Shown: positions 19,197 through 29,421, counted from the stretch's first letter. The stretch: DNA of 64,000 nt from Pseudobdellovibrionaceae bacterium (GCA_020635055.1 JACKAN010000016.1:16424-80423); one strand, 5' to 3'. Notes: generated by a model not told the origin, from the letters alone. Numbers and translations are program-made.

Positions 19197-21260
19197 TTAC
19201 ATCCACTTAGATTTAAGAATCTCTTTAGTTGCAGCAACTATCGCCTTCTTATCTATCTTATGCTTCTCGTAAAGCTCGTCGGCCAAATAAGCACTTTGAC
19301 CAAAATGATCTTTAACACCTAATGATTTTACAACTTTCAGTTTACCCAACTGTGCTAATCCGTGGGTCACAACGGCACCCATCCCACCCACAAGTTGGTG
19401 GTCTTCCACCGTTACCAATAAACCATCCGTTTTATCCACAGCCTTTGCTATAGTTTCCACATCTAAATGGTTTATTACTGAGGGATTCACAACAATAGTT
19501 CCACAATTTTCGGTGGCCAATTCTTCTGAGGCCATTAAAGCATGAAATAAAAGGGGTCCAGCGGCTACCAAAGTCACCGAATGGTCAAATCTGTCGGTAT
19601 TATCAAAAACAACTTTTGCCTTGTTTAAAGTATAAGTTTCATTTTCCTTATTCACCCAACGGGGAAAATTTTCGCGACCCAGAAAGAATATTTTAGATCT
19701 TGGAACTTCCCCCTTTTTCTTTTTATCAACAAAGTCTTGTATAGCTTGGGTGACCAATTCTTCTGCTTCTAAACTGCAACTTAAAACATAGCTATCTGTA
19801 TAAGGAATAGAATTTGTCATTGCTAAATAACTCAATGATTGATGGGAGGCCCCATCTGCTGCGTCTTGAAAGCCCGCATGAGAAAATATAGCAATCACGG
19901 GCCCTTGCGAAAGGGCCGACATAATTAAAGGCAAGGCTCCTTTGGTCACTCCAAATTGTGAAAAAGTATCCACAATGGGAATGTAGCCCTCTTTGGATAA
20001 ACCTATGCCCACACTGACCATATTGGACTCAGCAACACCCACATCTATTTGTTCTTTAGGAAATTCTTTACGAAAGGCCGCCACTCCTGTAGAGCCAGGT
20101 AAATCCGAAGTAATTGAAACAATTGGGTAGCCTTTCTGGCGCATTTTAATTAAGGCTTTCGCTACGCCTTCTTGTACTTTTTCGCTAGGTACAGAAGTTG
20201 AAGTTGAAGTTGAAGTTGAAGTTGAAGAAGTTTTAGAAGCGCTTTGTGATTTTAAAACTAATTCTTCACTCCAATCTATAAATTCTTGTGGCACCTCTTG
20301 CCCAGAATAAATCTCTTCTAGAAAGGCCTTTAACTCTTGTGGTTTTTTTAATGGAAAACCATGACCACCAGAAGAGGACTCTTCAGTAGACTTTACGCCA
20401 AAGCCTTTAACCGTTTGCGCGTGAATAGCCACTGGTGTTGTTGGATCTTGTTTCGCACACTCAACTGCTTCTTCAAAAGCTTTTAAGCAAGCCTGCATAT
20501 CGTTGCCTTTTTTAACTTCTATGACTTTCCAACCTAAAGTAGATAAAGAATTAAAAGTGGGACTCATAGAAAAAGCATCTTTGTCGATTCGCCCGCTCAA
20601 TTTGGTGTTGTTATCACTTATAAGCATTACAAAAGGACCCAGTTTTTTGTTTTTTGCTAAACCAGGGATAGAAGCCAAAGACTCACGGGCCTCCCCTTCC
20701 ATACATCCGCCATCAGAAATGGCCGTTACAGTAATGCGATTTTTACCACTAAGAGCTTCGGCAATAGCTAAACCTTGAGCTTGTGGCAAGCCTGAGCCCA
20801 GTGGGCCATTGCTTATAAATATACCCTCAGGAAAAAGATGGGCCTCACCATGTCCTGTTAAACCACTCTCAATCGAACGGAAACCTTTTAATAAATTTAA
20901 ATTCAAACCCGCCTGTCCATAATTGGCTTTTAAAGCATAGAGTCCGTTTTCACAGTGACCAGCATCATTTACCAAATGGAAAAGATCAAACCATTCTTTT
21001 TTAGAATTATTAGCTATGTAATAGACATAGCCATGAACAGCAGACATTAATTCCGCAAAAGCTGAGGGTCCACCCCAGTGACTGGCCGCTCCCCCCATTA
21101 CCGCTTGCATGTCCATTAATGCCACCATCGCCCGAGTTGCTTTTGGATCAGCTAATAAAATTTCTTCGCCATTTTTAAGTTTAGCAGACACTGCATGTTT
21201 GAGTTTACTTTTGGAGTTTCCGGCGAGTGTGTTTTTCATTTTTAGGGGCTCTAGGATCAT
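19197..21260 (-). CDS. tkt: Transketolase
   Basis: A 687-residue thiamine-diphosphate enzyme of the non-oxidative pentose phosphate pathway. The N-terminal PP domain shows HWGGPSAFAELMSAVHGYVY, GHGEAHLFPEGIFISNGPLG and the ThDP/metal motif DGGCMEGEARESL...LISDNN. The pyrimidine domain carries GVAESNMVSVGIGLSKEG with the catalytic Glu, and the C-terminal domain follows. The linker between domains is an odd Ser/Thr run (SKTSSTSTSTSTSTSVPS) coded by a hexanucleotide repeat. GAGAG precedes the ATG at a suitable distance. Confidence 0.9.
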   Translation of the reverse strand: MILEPLKMKNTLAGNSKSKLKHAVSAKLKNGEEILLADPKATRAMVALMDMQAVMGGAASHWGGPSAFAELMSAVHGYVYYIANNSKKEWFDLFHLVNDAGHCENGLYALKANYGQAGLNLNLLKGFRSIESGLTGHGEAHLFPEGIFISNGPLGSGLPQAQGLAIAEALSGKNRITVTAISDGGCMEGEARESLASIPGLAKNKKLGPFVMLISDNNTKLSGRIDKDAFSMSPTFNSLSTLGWKVIEVKKGNDMQACLKAFEEAVECAKQDPTTPVAIHAQTVKGFGVKSTEESSSGGHGFPLKKPQELKAFLEEIYSGQEVPQEFIDWSEELVLKSQSASKTSSTSTSTSTSTSVPSEKVQEGVAKALIKMRQKGYPIVSITSDLPGSTGVAAFRKEFPKEQIDVGVAESNMVSVGIGLSKEGYIPIVDTFSQFGVTKGALPLIMSALSQGPVIAIFSHAGFQDAADGASHQSLSYLAMTNSIPYTDSYVLSCSLEAEELVTQAIQDFVDKKKKGEVPRSKIFFLGRENFPRWVNKENETYTLNKAKVVFDNTDRFDHSVTLVAAGPLLFHALMASEELATENCGTIVVNPSVINHLDVETIAKAVDKTDGLLVTVEDHQLVGGMGAVVTHGLAQLGKLKVVKSLGVKDHFGQSAYLADELYEKHKIDKKAIVAATKEILKSKWM
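20195..20224. repeat. Hexanucleotide repeat inside the transketolase linker
   Basis: Five tandem GAAGTT units on the plus strand encode alternating Ser-Thr on the coding strand. Because the unit is six bases, copy-number changes would alter linker length without shifting the frame. Confidence 0.85.
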
Positions 21261-21403
21261 AAATCTCTCACTTTTAAAAAGATTAAATAAGACTTTAGAA
21301 AGAGTCTAGGTTGTATGAGAGGGCTTTTTTAAAGTCAATGGATCTCACCCTGCACTTTGTGCCAGAGTTGCTCTTTATCTATAAAAGTCGTAATCTAGAT
21401 CTT

Positions 21404-22402
21404 ATGAATTTACGCAAAATACCAAAAGTAGAGCTTCATCGTCACCTTGAGCTCTGCGTTCGTCACAGCACAATAAAAGAACTTGCACCGCAACTCGGAA
21501 TTGAATTGCCCAATGAACAAGCTTTTCGCGATAAATTTTTAATTACTGAGCCCATGGCGGACCTCGGCTCTGTTTTGAGTAAATTTTTGGATACACAGAA
21601 ATTGTGGTCTTCCGAAGAGATCGTTGAACGCTTAACTTTTGAAGCCTGTGAAGACGCATTTAATGAGGGCATTCGAGTGCTTGAATTGCGTTATGCTCCC
21701 TCTTTTCTTGTGCAAGGACACGAAAGTTTGGATTTTAATAAGGCTCACCGAGCCGTTGTTCGCGGTTGTGAGGCCGCTGAAAAAAAATTCAAGATGGCAA
21801 CGGGTTTGATTTGTATTGCTCAGAGAATATTTTCTGTCGATGTTGCTAAGAGTGTCTTTCATTTTGCTTTTGACCATCGCGATAGTTTTGTCGGTGTTGA
21901 TTTGGCGGATAATGAAGTGGGTTTTGACTCTAAACCTTTTTCACATTTGTTTGAAAAAGCTTTGAGCCTGGGCTTTGGTATCACTGTTCACAGTGGTGAG
22001 GCCGATGTACCCAATGCCCCCCGCTATGTAAGAGAGGCCATAGATTATTTATGTGCTCAACGAATTGGCCACGGACTCCAAATCTACCGTGACAAAGAGA
22101 CCATGGACTACGTAAAAGAAAAGGGAATCGTCCTTGAACTCTGCCCTACAAGTAATTGGTTTACCAATGCCGTAAAGGATCTGAGCCTTCACCCTTTTAG
22201 AAAACTTATGGATTATGGAGTGCAAACTACCATTAATTCTGATGACCCTGGGATTTTTAATATTGATCTCACCCATGAGTATGATGTTTTACATACGAAA
22301 TTGGGATTCAACCTAGAAGAGTTTTCAAAATGTAATGAAATAGCTCTCAAAGCAAGCTTTATTCCTGAGGAGAAAAAACTCCAAGCCTGGAAAAATACTT
22401 AA
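21404..22402 (+). CDS. Adenosine deaminase family protein
   Basis: From the ATG at 21404 the protein has 332 residues, the usual family length; an earlier in-frame start adds 31 residues unlike the family. Metal ligands and active-site motifs are present: VELHRHLE, HSGE (catalytic Glu), RIGHGLQI and NSDDPGIF. The family hydrolyses adenosine or adenine (amino group to inosine or hypoxanthine). LELCVRHSTI instead of the LDGSLRPSTL type suggests a subfamily; adenosine versus adenine cannot be decided by eye. Confidence 0.85.
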   Translation: MNLRKIPKVELHRHLELCVRHSTIKELAPQLGIELPNEQAFRDKFLITEPMADLGSVLSKFLDTQKLWSSEEIVERLTFEACEDAFNEGIRVLELRYAPSFLVQGHESLDFNKAHRAVVRGCEAAEKKFKMATGLICIAQRIFSVDVAKSVFHFAFDHRDSFVGVDLADNEVGFDSKPFSHLFEKALSLGFGITVHSGEADVPNAPRYVREAIDYLCAQRIGHGLQIYRDKETMDYVKEKGIVLELCPTSNWFTNAVKDLSLHPFRKLMDYGVQTTINSDDPGIFNIDLTHEYDVLHTKLGFNLEEFSKCNEIALKASFIPEEKKLQAWKNT

Positions 22403-22725
22403 GTTTCACTCTCTTTGATGAATCTATAAGCTTAACTTATCCACATTATAGAAATATACTTTATTGATTTTTTTACTTGAATGAAGTTAAGAGTATTAGA
22501 TCTTCTGAACCAAGGGGGGGAGGAAGAGAAACATAAATAAAAAAAGCTTTTCAAAGGGGCACTCAGGGAGGGGGCCCCCAGAAAAGTGAATAACATCTAA
22601 TTCTATTGATTTAATTCAGAATCACTTAAAAACATAAAAACCTTTCTTTTTTACCCATAACTGCCCATCCTACTTCCTCTTTCACTTTTCAATATGGTAC
22701 AAATGTTGAAAGCTCATTAAAGACA
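22403..22725. other. 323-nt intergenic region without a gene
   Basis: No coding frame is supported. It has two G-runs (near 22514-22520 and 22570-22575) and a short palindrome AAAAGCTTTT near 22543. No clear terminator follows the deaminase gene. The region presumably includes the promoter of the secreted paralogue at 22726. Confidence 0.4.
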
Positions 22726-23943
22726 ATGATTATAGGAATTATAGTGCGAGATAAAACGAAATATTTTAAGTCTATTTTCGGCATAGGGCTGATAATTGTC
22801 ACATCCTTACTCACTATGAGTGCCTCCGCCGATGATGCTGGCTTATGCGACAAAATGTTACTTGCAGCTAAAGATGGCTTCCCCCGAAACATCCATGAGG
22901 ATGAATATTTTAGAGGAAGAACTCAAGAACAAACAGTGTTTATAACTAATACAATTACTGATGAACATGGGGATACCTTCTTCGAACTTAATCATTTACC
23001 AAAACAAGCTTGGTTTTCTGTCGCTGGCAAATTTAAATATGACCCCTCTGGCGATCCACGCTGGCCGATGCGCATTCTAGGACCCGAATTATCACAGTTT
23101 TTTGGTTTTTATCTCCGCAATGATTATTTACTGGTCCCCACGCCCGCAACTTTAAATAAAAGAATTAAAATTTTTAATCAGTGGTTAGCAAAAAATCGCC
23201 CCGACGTGCTCCCCATTGAAGTCATGTTTCATATGCAAAATAAAACTTTAATTTCTGACTATCTAAATAAACTAAAGTGTGATCTGAGTCACCCAGTGGA
23301 TGATGGTTTGTGTACTCATACCATCCATGACATCAGTTATCATTATCCTTCTATCATTTTACCCAAAGAAATTTTAGATTTTGTTCGGTTAAAAGCCGAA
23401 ACGCAATTAAAATTTAATGCCTTGTTAGAGGAAACCTTAGCTAGCAATAAAATTCATAACTTGGCTGAAGCTCCTTGGTTGAAAGAGGCCTTAATTGCAG
23501 ACGTGAGTGTTATTGATGTTACCATGGCAATTAGCACTTATCATTTAGGTGGTTATTCTGAGTTCAATAGAGAAAAAGTAAACACGATGACTACATTATT
23601 TAATGAATCATGGACCCTTAATTTTCCCGAAATAAGAGCCAATTATAAACCTGTATTTGGGCTTTCGGTCATTGATATTTTAGAAAATACAATTCAGTTT
23701 TATTTTGAAAGATCTTTAAATGGAAAAGAAAATAAAAGTTCGGAAAAGGTTTCTGTTAGTTTACAAGAAGTCCTCCAACAAGTATTCCAACGACTGCGAA
23801 GTGAAAACCCACACTTCAACCATAGGTTTGTTAGTTCAAAAGAGGATGCAGAAAATATCTTTAAAAAATTCATTGATCGCTTGCAATTGCTAGAGGAAGC
23901 AGCCAAAGAACTCCTTAAAAAGGAATTTCCATCGGTAAACTAA
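22726..23943 (+). CDS. Secreted protein, first of a tandem paralogue pair
   Basis: A 405-residue protein with a signal peptide ending near TMSASA. The mature N-terminus has LCDKMLLAAKDGFPRN, followed by the conserved core DPSGDPRWPMRILGPELSQF, TLNKRIKIFNQWLAKNRPDV, CDLSHPVDDGLCTHTIHDIS and the C-terminal RLRSENPHFNHRFVSSKEDA. All these blocks recur in the next gene. GTG at 22744 (after AGGA) is an alternative start. Function unknown; conserved Asp, His and Cys might form a metal or active site, but this is speculation. Confidence 0.65.
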   Translation: MIIGIIVRDKTKYFKSIFGIGLIIVTSLLTMSASADDAGLCDKMLLAAKDGFPRNIHEDEYFRGRTQEQTVFITNTITDEHGDTFFELNHLPKQAWFSVAGKFKYDPSGDPRWPMRILGPELSQFFGFYLRNDYLLVPTPATLNKRIKIFNQWLAKNRPDVLPIEVMFHMQNKTLISDYLNKLKCDLSHPVDDGLCTHTIHDISYHYPSIILPKEILDFVRLKAETQLKFNALLEETLASNKIHNLAEAPWLKEALIADVSVIDVTMAISTYHLGGYSEFNREKVNTMTTLFNESWTLNFPEIRANYKPVFGLSVIDILENTIQFYFERSLNGKENKSSEKVSVSLQEVLQQVFQRLRSENPHFNHRFVSSKEDAENIFKKFIDRLQLLEEAAKELLKKEFPSVN

Positions 23944-24072
23944 GCGACCTCATTAATTTCTCTAACTAACAACAAAAACATATATACTAAAATGATTTAA
24001 TTTATTTTTATGTGGCATGATTATTGAACAAACGTCTTAATGTTATATTGCTTGAGACGTTAAGGACAATTG

Positions 24073-25320
24073 ATGTGGGTTTATAAACTTGTTTACAGAA
24101 TTTTTTTCACTTCAATCACTTTTTTATTCACATTTAATGTCTTAGCTAGCAACTCCCAGCTATGTGACAAAGTTTTAATTGCCAATAAATCCGGGCTACC
24201 TTGGGAATTAGATAATGATCCTTATTTGAGTAAAGATATGGACAAACCATCTGTGCGAATAAAAGAACTATATACTGATTCCGCAGGAGATGAGTTTTTT
24301 ATTTTAATACGACCCCATCGACAAGCTTGGTTCTCTTCACATTCGGGAAAACTTCGTTTTGATCCCGCCGGAGATCCACGTTGGCCTATGCGTGTTTTCG
24401 GGCCTCATCTATCGCAGTATTTTGGTTTTTATTTTCACACAAATTCACTTCAAGTTCCCACCCCAACCACTTTTAATAAAAGAATTAAGATCTTTAATCA
24501 GTGGCTTTTAAAAAATCGCCCTAATGTAAAACCCATTGACGTACAGTTTTACTGGCAAAAAGAACAACAGATAACTGATTATTTGCAAAAGTTAGCTTGT
24601 GATTTGAGCCATCCTGTTGCCGACAGCTTATGTACACACACCCTTCATGATATTAGCTATCACTATTCTTCGATCATATTGACTCCTGAAATATTATATT
24701 TTTTACGTTTAAAAGCTGAGGCGCAGTTAAAGTTTAGAGCATTATTAGCAAAAGAAATAGGAAACAATGAGAAGCAACAGGCGGCGGTGAAACACTGGTT
24801 GCAAGATGTGTTTAGGATAAATGTGAGCGAAATGGATTCGATGTTATCTCGTGGTAACATAAACATGTCAACGGATGCCAAAAGCAAAGAAAATTATATT
24901 AAATATTTTATAGAAGCTTTTAATGGTAGTTGGACTGCCTATCCATTAGATGCTGAAGATTACAGCATTCCTGTATTTGGACTATCAGTAATTGATATCT
25001 TGGAAAACACCATTCAATATTATTTAGAAATATTTTTAGATTACCAAGGAACTCATCCTCAGATAAAAAAAATAAAGGTTCCATCCCATCTTAATGATCG
25101 TTTAAATTTAGGGCATCAAAATTTTAATTACAGTTTATTTCAAATTAAAGTCCGTCAAGTACTTCAACGACTGCGAAGTGAAAACCCACACTTAAACCAT
25201 AGGTTTGTTAGTTCAAAAGAGGATGCAGAAAATATCTATAATAAACTCATTGAACGCCGCAAATCATTAGTCAATGCAGCCAAAGAACTCCTTAAAAAGG
25301 AATTTCCATCGGCTCAGTAG
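24073..25320 (+). CDS. Secreted protein, second of a tandem paralogue pair
   Basis: ATG at 24073 follows AAGGA; the product (415 aa) begins with a signal peptide (MWVYKLVYRIFFTSITFLFT, cut near LAS). It shares all conserved blocks with the preceding gene (DPAGDPRWPMRVFGPHLSQY, TFNKRIKIFNQWLLKNRPNV, CDLSHPVADSLCTHTLHDIS). The 3' ends of the two genes are nearly identical in DNA whereas the middles are much diverged, which points to gene conversion. Function unknown. Confidence 0.65.
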   Translation: MWVYKLVYRIFFTSITFLFTFNVLASNSQLCDKVLIANKSGLPWELDNDPYLSKDMDKPSVRIKELYTDSAGDEFFILIRPHRQAWFSSHSGKLRFDPAGDPRWPMRVFGPHLSQYFGFYFHTNSLQVPTPTTFNKRIKIFNQWLLKNRPNVKPIDVQFYWQKEQQITDYLQKLACDLSHPVADSLCTHTLHDISYHYSSIILTPEILYFLRLKAEAQLKFRALLAKEIGNNEKQQAAVKHWLQDVFRINVSEMDSMLSRGNINMSTDAKSKENYIKYFIEAFNGSWTAYPLDAEDYSIPVFGLSVIDILENTIQYYLEIFLDYQGTHPQIKKIKVPSHLNDRLNLGHQNFNYSLFQIKVRQVLQRLRSENPHLNHRFVSSKEDAENIYNKLIERRKSLVNAAKELLKKEFPSAQ

Positions 25321-25334
25321 AAATGACTTTGGAC

Positions 25335-25898
25335 TCACCACCAAATACCGCGGTGGCGCTTAAAGAAAAAATAATCAAAGCCCACACAGCGTCCAGCACC
25401 AATAAGCATTATAATAAAAATTAAAAATAAATAAACGCTATAGAGTTCACCCACATGAGGATGGCTGTTAAAAATGTAGTTGGTTGTTAAAAAAAGTGCT
25501 AACAATCCCACTGGCCGTACAAAAAAACCCAAAATAAAACTTATAGCTATCAGGAACTCGCAGTAAGTGATCGAATAGGCAAAAAATTGCCAATTCTCTA
25601 CAACATAATCAGTGAGAAGATTTTTATACCACAAAGGGGCTGAACTATGAGGAAGCCACTCACTGATTTCGGCGGCTAAACGGGGTTGTAACAAATAATC
25701 GCCATTGATTTTTTCTAGGGCGGATTGAAAGTAATGATAACCTAAGAAGATTCGCAAAAAAGCAAATGGGTACAAATAACCAGAATAACGAAAGCTCTCA
25801 AAAAAGGCGGTAAACATGCTTAGATAATGGATGAATCTAGCCCTTTGGTCAACTCTAGGACAAATGTCCAGTCGTGATTTTTTAGCATTTTTGTTCAT
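25335..25898 (-). CDS. DoxX-like membrane protein
   Basis: A 187-residue inner-membrane protein with about four transmembrane helices. FAFLRIFLGYHYFQSALEKI is the DoxX-type first helix, followed by YSITYCEFLIAISFILGFFVRPVGLLALF and LIFIIMLIGAGRCVGFDYFF. DoxX-family proteins are small quinone- or redox-linked membrane proteins of mixed function. It converges with the secreted paralogue at 14 nt. Confidence 0.65.
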   Translation of the reverse strand: MNKNAKKSRLDICPRVDQRARFIHYLSMFTAFFESFRYSGYLYPFAFLRIFLGYHYFQSALEKINGDYLLQPRLAAEISEWLPHSSAPLWYKNLLTDYVVENWQFFAYSITYCEFLIAISFILGFFVRPVGLLALFLTTNYIFNSHPHVGELYSVYLFLIFIIMLIGAGRCVGFDYFFFKRHRGIWW

Positions 25899-25949
25899 TT
25901 GCTTATAACATATTTAATGTGTATTATATAGAAAGGAGGGTTATGAATA

Positions 25950-27022
25950 TATAAGATCTCTCCTCGTGCGGAAGAACTCAATAAAGTTATTGAGGTTTTT
26001 AAATTATCATTATGCGCGCTCAAAAGAGAGCTGGTCCATTGCTGCAGAATATCCAATGGCTGACAACAATAATTTGCCGAACATACGTATAATCGAAAAG
26101 ATGGGCAAATTATTTCACATCACTGTTATTAGAATTTACTTATTAAAACTCCATTGCTATTTTCAGAGTAGCTACCATTGGCAGTGTAGTTACTGCGCCT
26201 GAGTTTAGAAATTTAGGCTTTAGTCAACAAATTGTAAAGACTGTATTCAAGTCCGCTAGTGATCAAAATTGCTGATATTGCCATCTTACAGCGGACCGAT
26301 ATCTACGATTTTATCGCAAATTTGGATTTGAACTGGCTGGCGCGCAGAAACCGCAATAACTTTTTAACAACCTTAGAAGTGTCTTCCTTGGGTCTTAGAA
26401 TTTTACAGAGCAATAGTAGATCCCAATTCTATTTTACGCCTTTACGCTCAACACAGCGTTGAGAGTATGCGAACAGCCAAAAGATGTTACTAACTATTTA
26501 AAATCCCCATTGCCAACTTTACACGGCTTGGAATCAAAATAATGAATTACAAGCCTATGCTGTAGAGGGAAGAGAGCAGACCTATCTAACTATGTACATG
26601 AATGGGGGGTAATGTTTCCCTAAACTATTGGCACTTTTAAGTAAATTAAAGAACAACTTCTGAACCACTCACTTTAATTTCACCTTCCCCTCTACAAATT
26701 TAATTCGCCAAGCGAAAAGGAGCTTTCATAAACGAAATACTTGAATGATAAAACTAATTAACACAAAAAATTTGTTTTTAAAATTCATAGTGCTCGTTAT
26801 ATAGGTCAAGAGAAGTTTCATTTAGAACAGTCCCCGATCCTTGAGAATATCGTGGGCCATAGTGGACACATTTTTAGAACTACGTCGGAAAAAGATATGA
26901 CTCAATTGATTTTTGGCCCACACAAAGCCTCACAGCTCCACAATTTTGATGTTGAAACCACACAAGTGTTAGAAAAAATATTTCCTATCCCTATGTGGAT
27001 TTGGGGCTGGGATTCTGTATGA
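25950..27022 (+). pseudogene. GNAT-type acetyltransferase, multiply frameshifted
   Basis: Pieces in different frames read as one acetyltransferase. Around 26165-26275 there is RVATIGSVVTAPEFRNLGFS, the acetyl-CoA binding motif; around 26300 ADRYLRFYRKFGFELAGAQ, a typical GNAT helix-strand; further on YLKSPLPTLHGLESK and ADLSNYVHEWG; and at the 3' end EQSPILENIVGHSGHIFRTT running to FPIPMWIWGWDSV at 27022. Several frame changes and stops separate them, so no product is expected. The last residues overlap the next gene's start by 4 nt. Confidence 0.65.
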
Positions 27023-28029
27023 AAAAATCTGTTACAGCTTTGAGGGATACACAAATCCTGGTGTTTATTCACATTCTTCTTACAACATTGATACTTTATT
27101 TTATTTTTACAGGCGGTGGATGCGAGCAAAAAGAAGAACTTGGGGAAACAGAAACAGGACCTGAAATCACCATTCAACAAATAGCGAAAGCTTACTTCAA
27201 AGCCATTGAAAATCCAAAACAAGAACTTATTAAAGCCAACTACTCTACAATTTATGAGGTCAATCAAAGAGTAGAGCTTGGCCCAACTTTAAAATTTATT
27301 GATTTTATTCGCACAGTTAAATGTATACTTCGCGAAGGAACAACTACACAAGTAGCTGTTTCACAAGAAACCTACATTTATGATCAATACGGCAACATTG
27401 TTGAAAAGAAACCCACCATAGATTTGGTTCTTGAAACTGAAATTTTAGACACTAGGGGACTCCCTCCTCAAGAAGGGGAACATTGTCCAGACCAGCAAGA
27501 ATTGCAAAGTAAATCTAAAAAGAACAACACAGACCCTTTAACTTTAAAAGTTATAAGTTTGTTAAACTCTCCACAAAAAAATAGATACGATGAAATGGTT
27601 GCCCAATCCATTGCAGACAGCCTCAAAGAATATCACAAGAGAAGTAATGATTTGGAAACTCTTTCTAAAGATGTAATTAAAGTTAGTTTACATAATCTCA
27701 AAGTAGAAAACCTATCGATATCTCCCCCAACAAAAGTGAAACAGAAACCCAATTGTAATGATGTTGAAAATTGTGTATTCAATGCCACACAAATTCAATT
27801 TGATATCGTAGAATGGTACAATGCCACGGATTACAGAAAAACACGCTCTCGTTGGGTTGTAACTCCCCAACTTCCCGCTTTTCCCGAAGGCATGTTTGAT
27901 GGCTTTGGAGGATTTATCAGCAAATGTGAGTCTGGATTCCAAACCATTGTGATTGATGATAAAAATGGAAACCCTACGGAGCAAGAATATCTAATTACTA
28001 CTTGTCCAGAAGTCTTGCGCAATTTTTAA
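27019..28029 (+). CDS. Membrane-anchored or lipoprotein-like hypothetical protein
   Basis: ATG at 27019 gives 336 residues: a basic start, a hydrophobic segment ILVFIHILLTTLILYFIFTG and GGC, which could be a lipobox, followed by an acidic mature domain. The body has paired cysteines (PNCNDVENCVF, SKCESG, TTCPEVL). ATGA overlap with the preceding GNAT pseudogene suggests former coupling. No family recognised. Confidence 0.55.
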   Translation: MKKSVTALRDTQILVFIHILLTTLILYFIFTGGGCEQKEELGETETGPEITIQQIAKAYFKAIENPKQELIKANYSTIYEVNQRVELGPTLKFIDFIRTVKCILREGTTTQVAVSQETYIYDQYGNIVEKKPTIDLVLETEILDTRGLPPQEGEHCPDQQELQSKSKKNNTDPLTLKVISLLNSPQKNRYDEMVAQSIADSLKEYHKRSNDLETLSKDVIKVSLHNLKVENLSISPPTKVKQKPNCNDVENCVFNATQIQFDIVEWYNATDYRKTRSRWVVTPQLPAFPEGMFDGFGGFISKCESGFQTIVIDDKNGNPTEQEYLITTCPEVLRNF

Positions 28030-28071
28030 TCTCATTGTATTTTATATTTAAAATAAATATTGAGGTAAAAT

Positions 28072-28719
28072 ATGAAGAAAATTGCTGTTATTCTTTCTGG
28101 TTGTGGATTTAAAGATGGTTCTGAGATTACAGAAAGTGTTAGCACCTTAATTGCATTATCACAAAAAAATGCAAGTTATAAAGTCTTTGCCCCTGATCTT
28201 GAGTTAAAAACAAAGAACCATCTTTCAAATGAAAATGAACCTCCACGCAATACACTTATTGAGTCCGCTCGAATTGCTAGAGGACAGATCGAAAATATTT
28301 CTAAACTTTCTTCTTCTGATTTTGATGGTCTTGTATTTCCTGGTGGATTTGGTGCCGCCTTGAACTTATGCAACTGGGCAGAAAAAGGCCGCAATTGTAA
28401 GGTTCATCCTGAGGTAGAACGAGTTATAAAGGAATTCAATGAAAATGGACTTCCCATTGGTGCCATTTGCATCGCTCCAGCCCTCATTGCTCGTGTATTG
28501 GGTCCAAAAAACATCACAGTTACCATTGGCAATGACAAAGAAACTCTTATGGAGATCGAGGCTACGGGAGCTCATCATGAGATTTGTTTAGTAGATGATT
28601 TTATCACCGATCGTGAGAATAAAATTATCACGACTCCTGCCTATATGTACGAAGCCACTCCTGCTGAAGTTTTTAAAGGAATTTCGGGCTTAGTTAATGA
28701 GCTTGTAGAAATGGCTTAG
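28072..28719 (+). CDS. elbB: DJ-1/PfpI-family glyoxalase ElbB
   Basis: A 215-residue cytoplasmic protein with MKKIAVILSGCGFKDGSEIT, the FPGGFGAALNL strand-turn and the nucleophile elbow GAICIAPALIARVLG (Cys). The length and motifs match ElbB, a DJ-1 superfamily protein linked to isoprenoid synthesis in older literature and to glyoxalase activity. GAGG precedes the ATG by 8 nt. Confidence 0.88.
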   Translation: MKKIAVILSGCGFKDGSEITESVSTLIALSQKNASYKVFAPDLELKTKNHLSNENEPPRNTLIESARIARGQIENISKLSSSDFDGLVFPGGFGAALNLCNWAEKGRNCKVHPEVERVIKEFNENGLPIGAICIAPALIARVLGPKNITVTIGNDKETLMEIEATGAHHEICLVDDFITDRENKIITTPAYMYEATPAEVFKGISGLVNELVEMA

Positions 28720-28722
28720 ATT

Positions 28723-29421
28723 TTAAGACAACTTACCTAAAAGAGATCTATACACCTCATCATTATTTACAAATTTAAGGCCAAAACCATGACGTCCAGA
28801 GTAGCGTCCCTTTTTTGTAACCCAAACCACTTTAGCATTAAGTGCATGACTTTTTGAAATATCTGATAGTGGAACTGATAATCGTACTAGGTCTCCCACC
28901 GTAAGATTCATATTGTCCATAGGGTCAAATTCACAATAAGCACCACTCTTTGACAAGTTATACATGCTGGATTCTAAGAGGTCACCCTGCTGGATGAACT
29001 CCACTTTTACCATTTGATTGGTGTGATAACGCGCGCTCATTTGCTGAGGAATACTGTGGGTTCTCAAGAGCTTTTTAACAATCCCAATGAGAGCTTTGTC
29101 TTCATATTTTGTATTTAAAAAATGGGGTTTCGAATCCCTTTTCATAACATCTAAATCTGTAGCTATAACGTTACTACAAATAAATAAAACTGAAAATGAA
29201 AGTCCCCACACTTTAAAATCCTTATAAAGATTTAACTCTTTATTAGAGTACATCTCAGACTCGTAAATAAGCAGCTTTAATGATTTTTCTGTAATGATAT
29301 CTTTTGTTTTTTCTAAATCTGTAGAAGTAAAAATTGTCGAATTTGAAAGTTGAATTTCAAGCTTTCGTCGGATTTTCTCGGTACTCTCAATCGATAATCC
29401 GTGAATCAAAATTTTAGACAT
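28723..29421 (-). CDS. PilZ-domain protein with degenerate receiver-like N-terminus
   Basis: 232 residues. The C-terminal half (from about 138) is a PilZ domain: SARYHTNQMVKVEF, NLSKSGAYCEFD, VGDLVRLSVPL and GFGLKFVN. The usual RxxxR is reduced to SARYHTNQ and the second motif D/NxSxxG is present as NLSKSG, so c-di-GMP binding is uncertain. The N-terminal half (KILIHGLSIESTEKIRRKLE, LLIYESEM) resembles a receiver fold without the phospho-Asp. A sigma-28-like promoter lies upstream. The protein likely couples c-di-GMP or another signal to motility. Confidence 0.75.
   Translation of the reverse strand: MSKILIHGLSIESTEKIRRKLEIQLSNSTIFTSTDLEKTKDIITEKSLKLLIYESEMYSNKELNLYKDFKVWGLSFSVLFICSNVIATDLDVMKRDSKPHFLNTKYEDKALIGIVKKLLRTHSIPQQMSARYHTNQMVKVEFIQQGDLLESSMYNLSKSGAYCEFDPMDNMNLTVGDLVRLSVPLSDISKSHALNAKVVWVTKKGRYSGRHGFGLKFVNNDEVYRSLLGKLS

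Noticed and set aside
22540..22580. G-rich runs considered as a G-quadruplex or riboswitch
   Set aside because: Only two isolated G-runs with no conserved fold; nothing beyond sequence composition.
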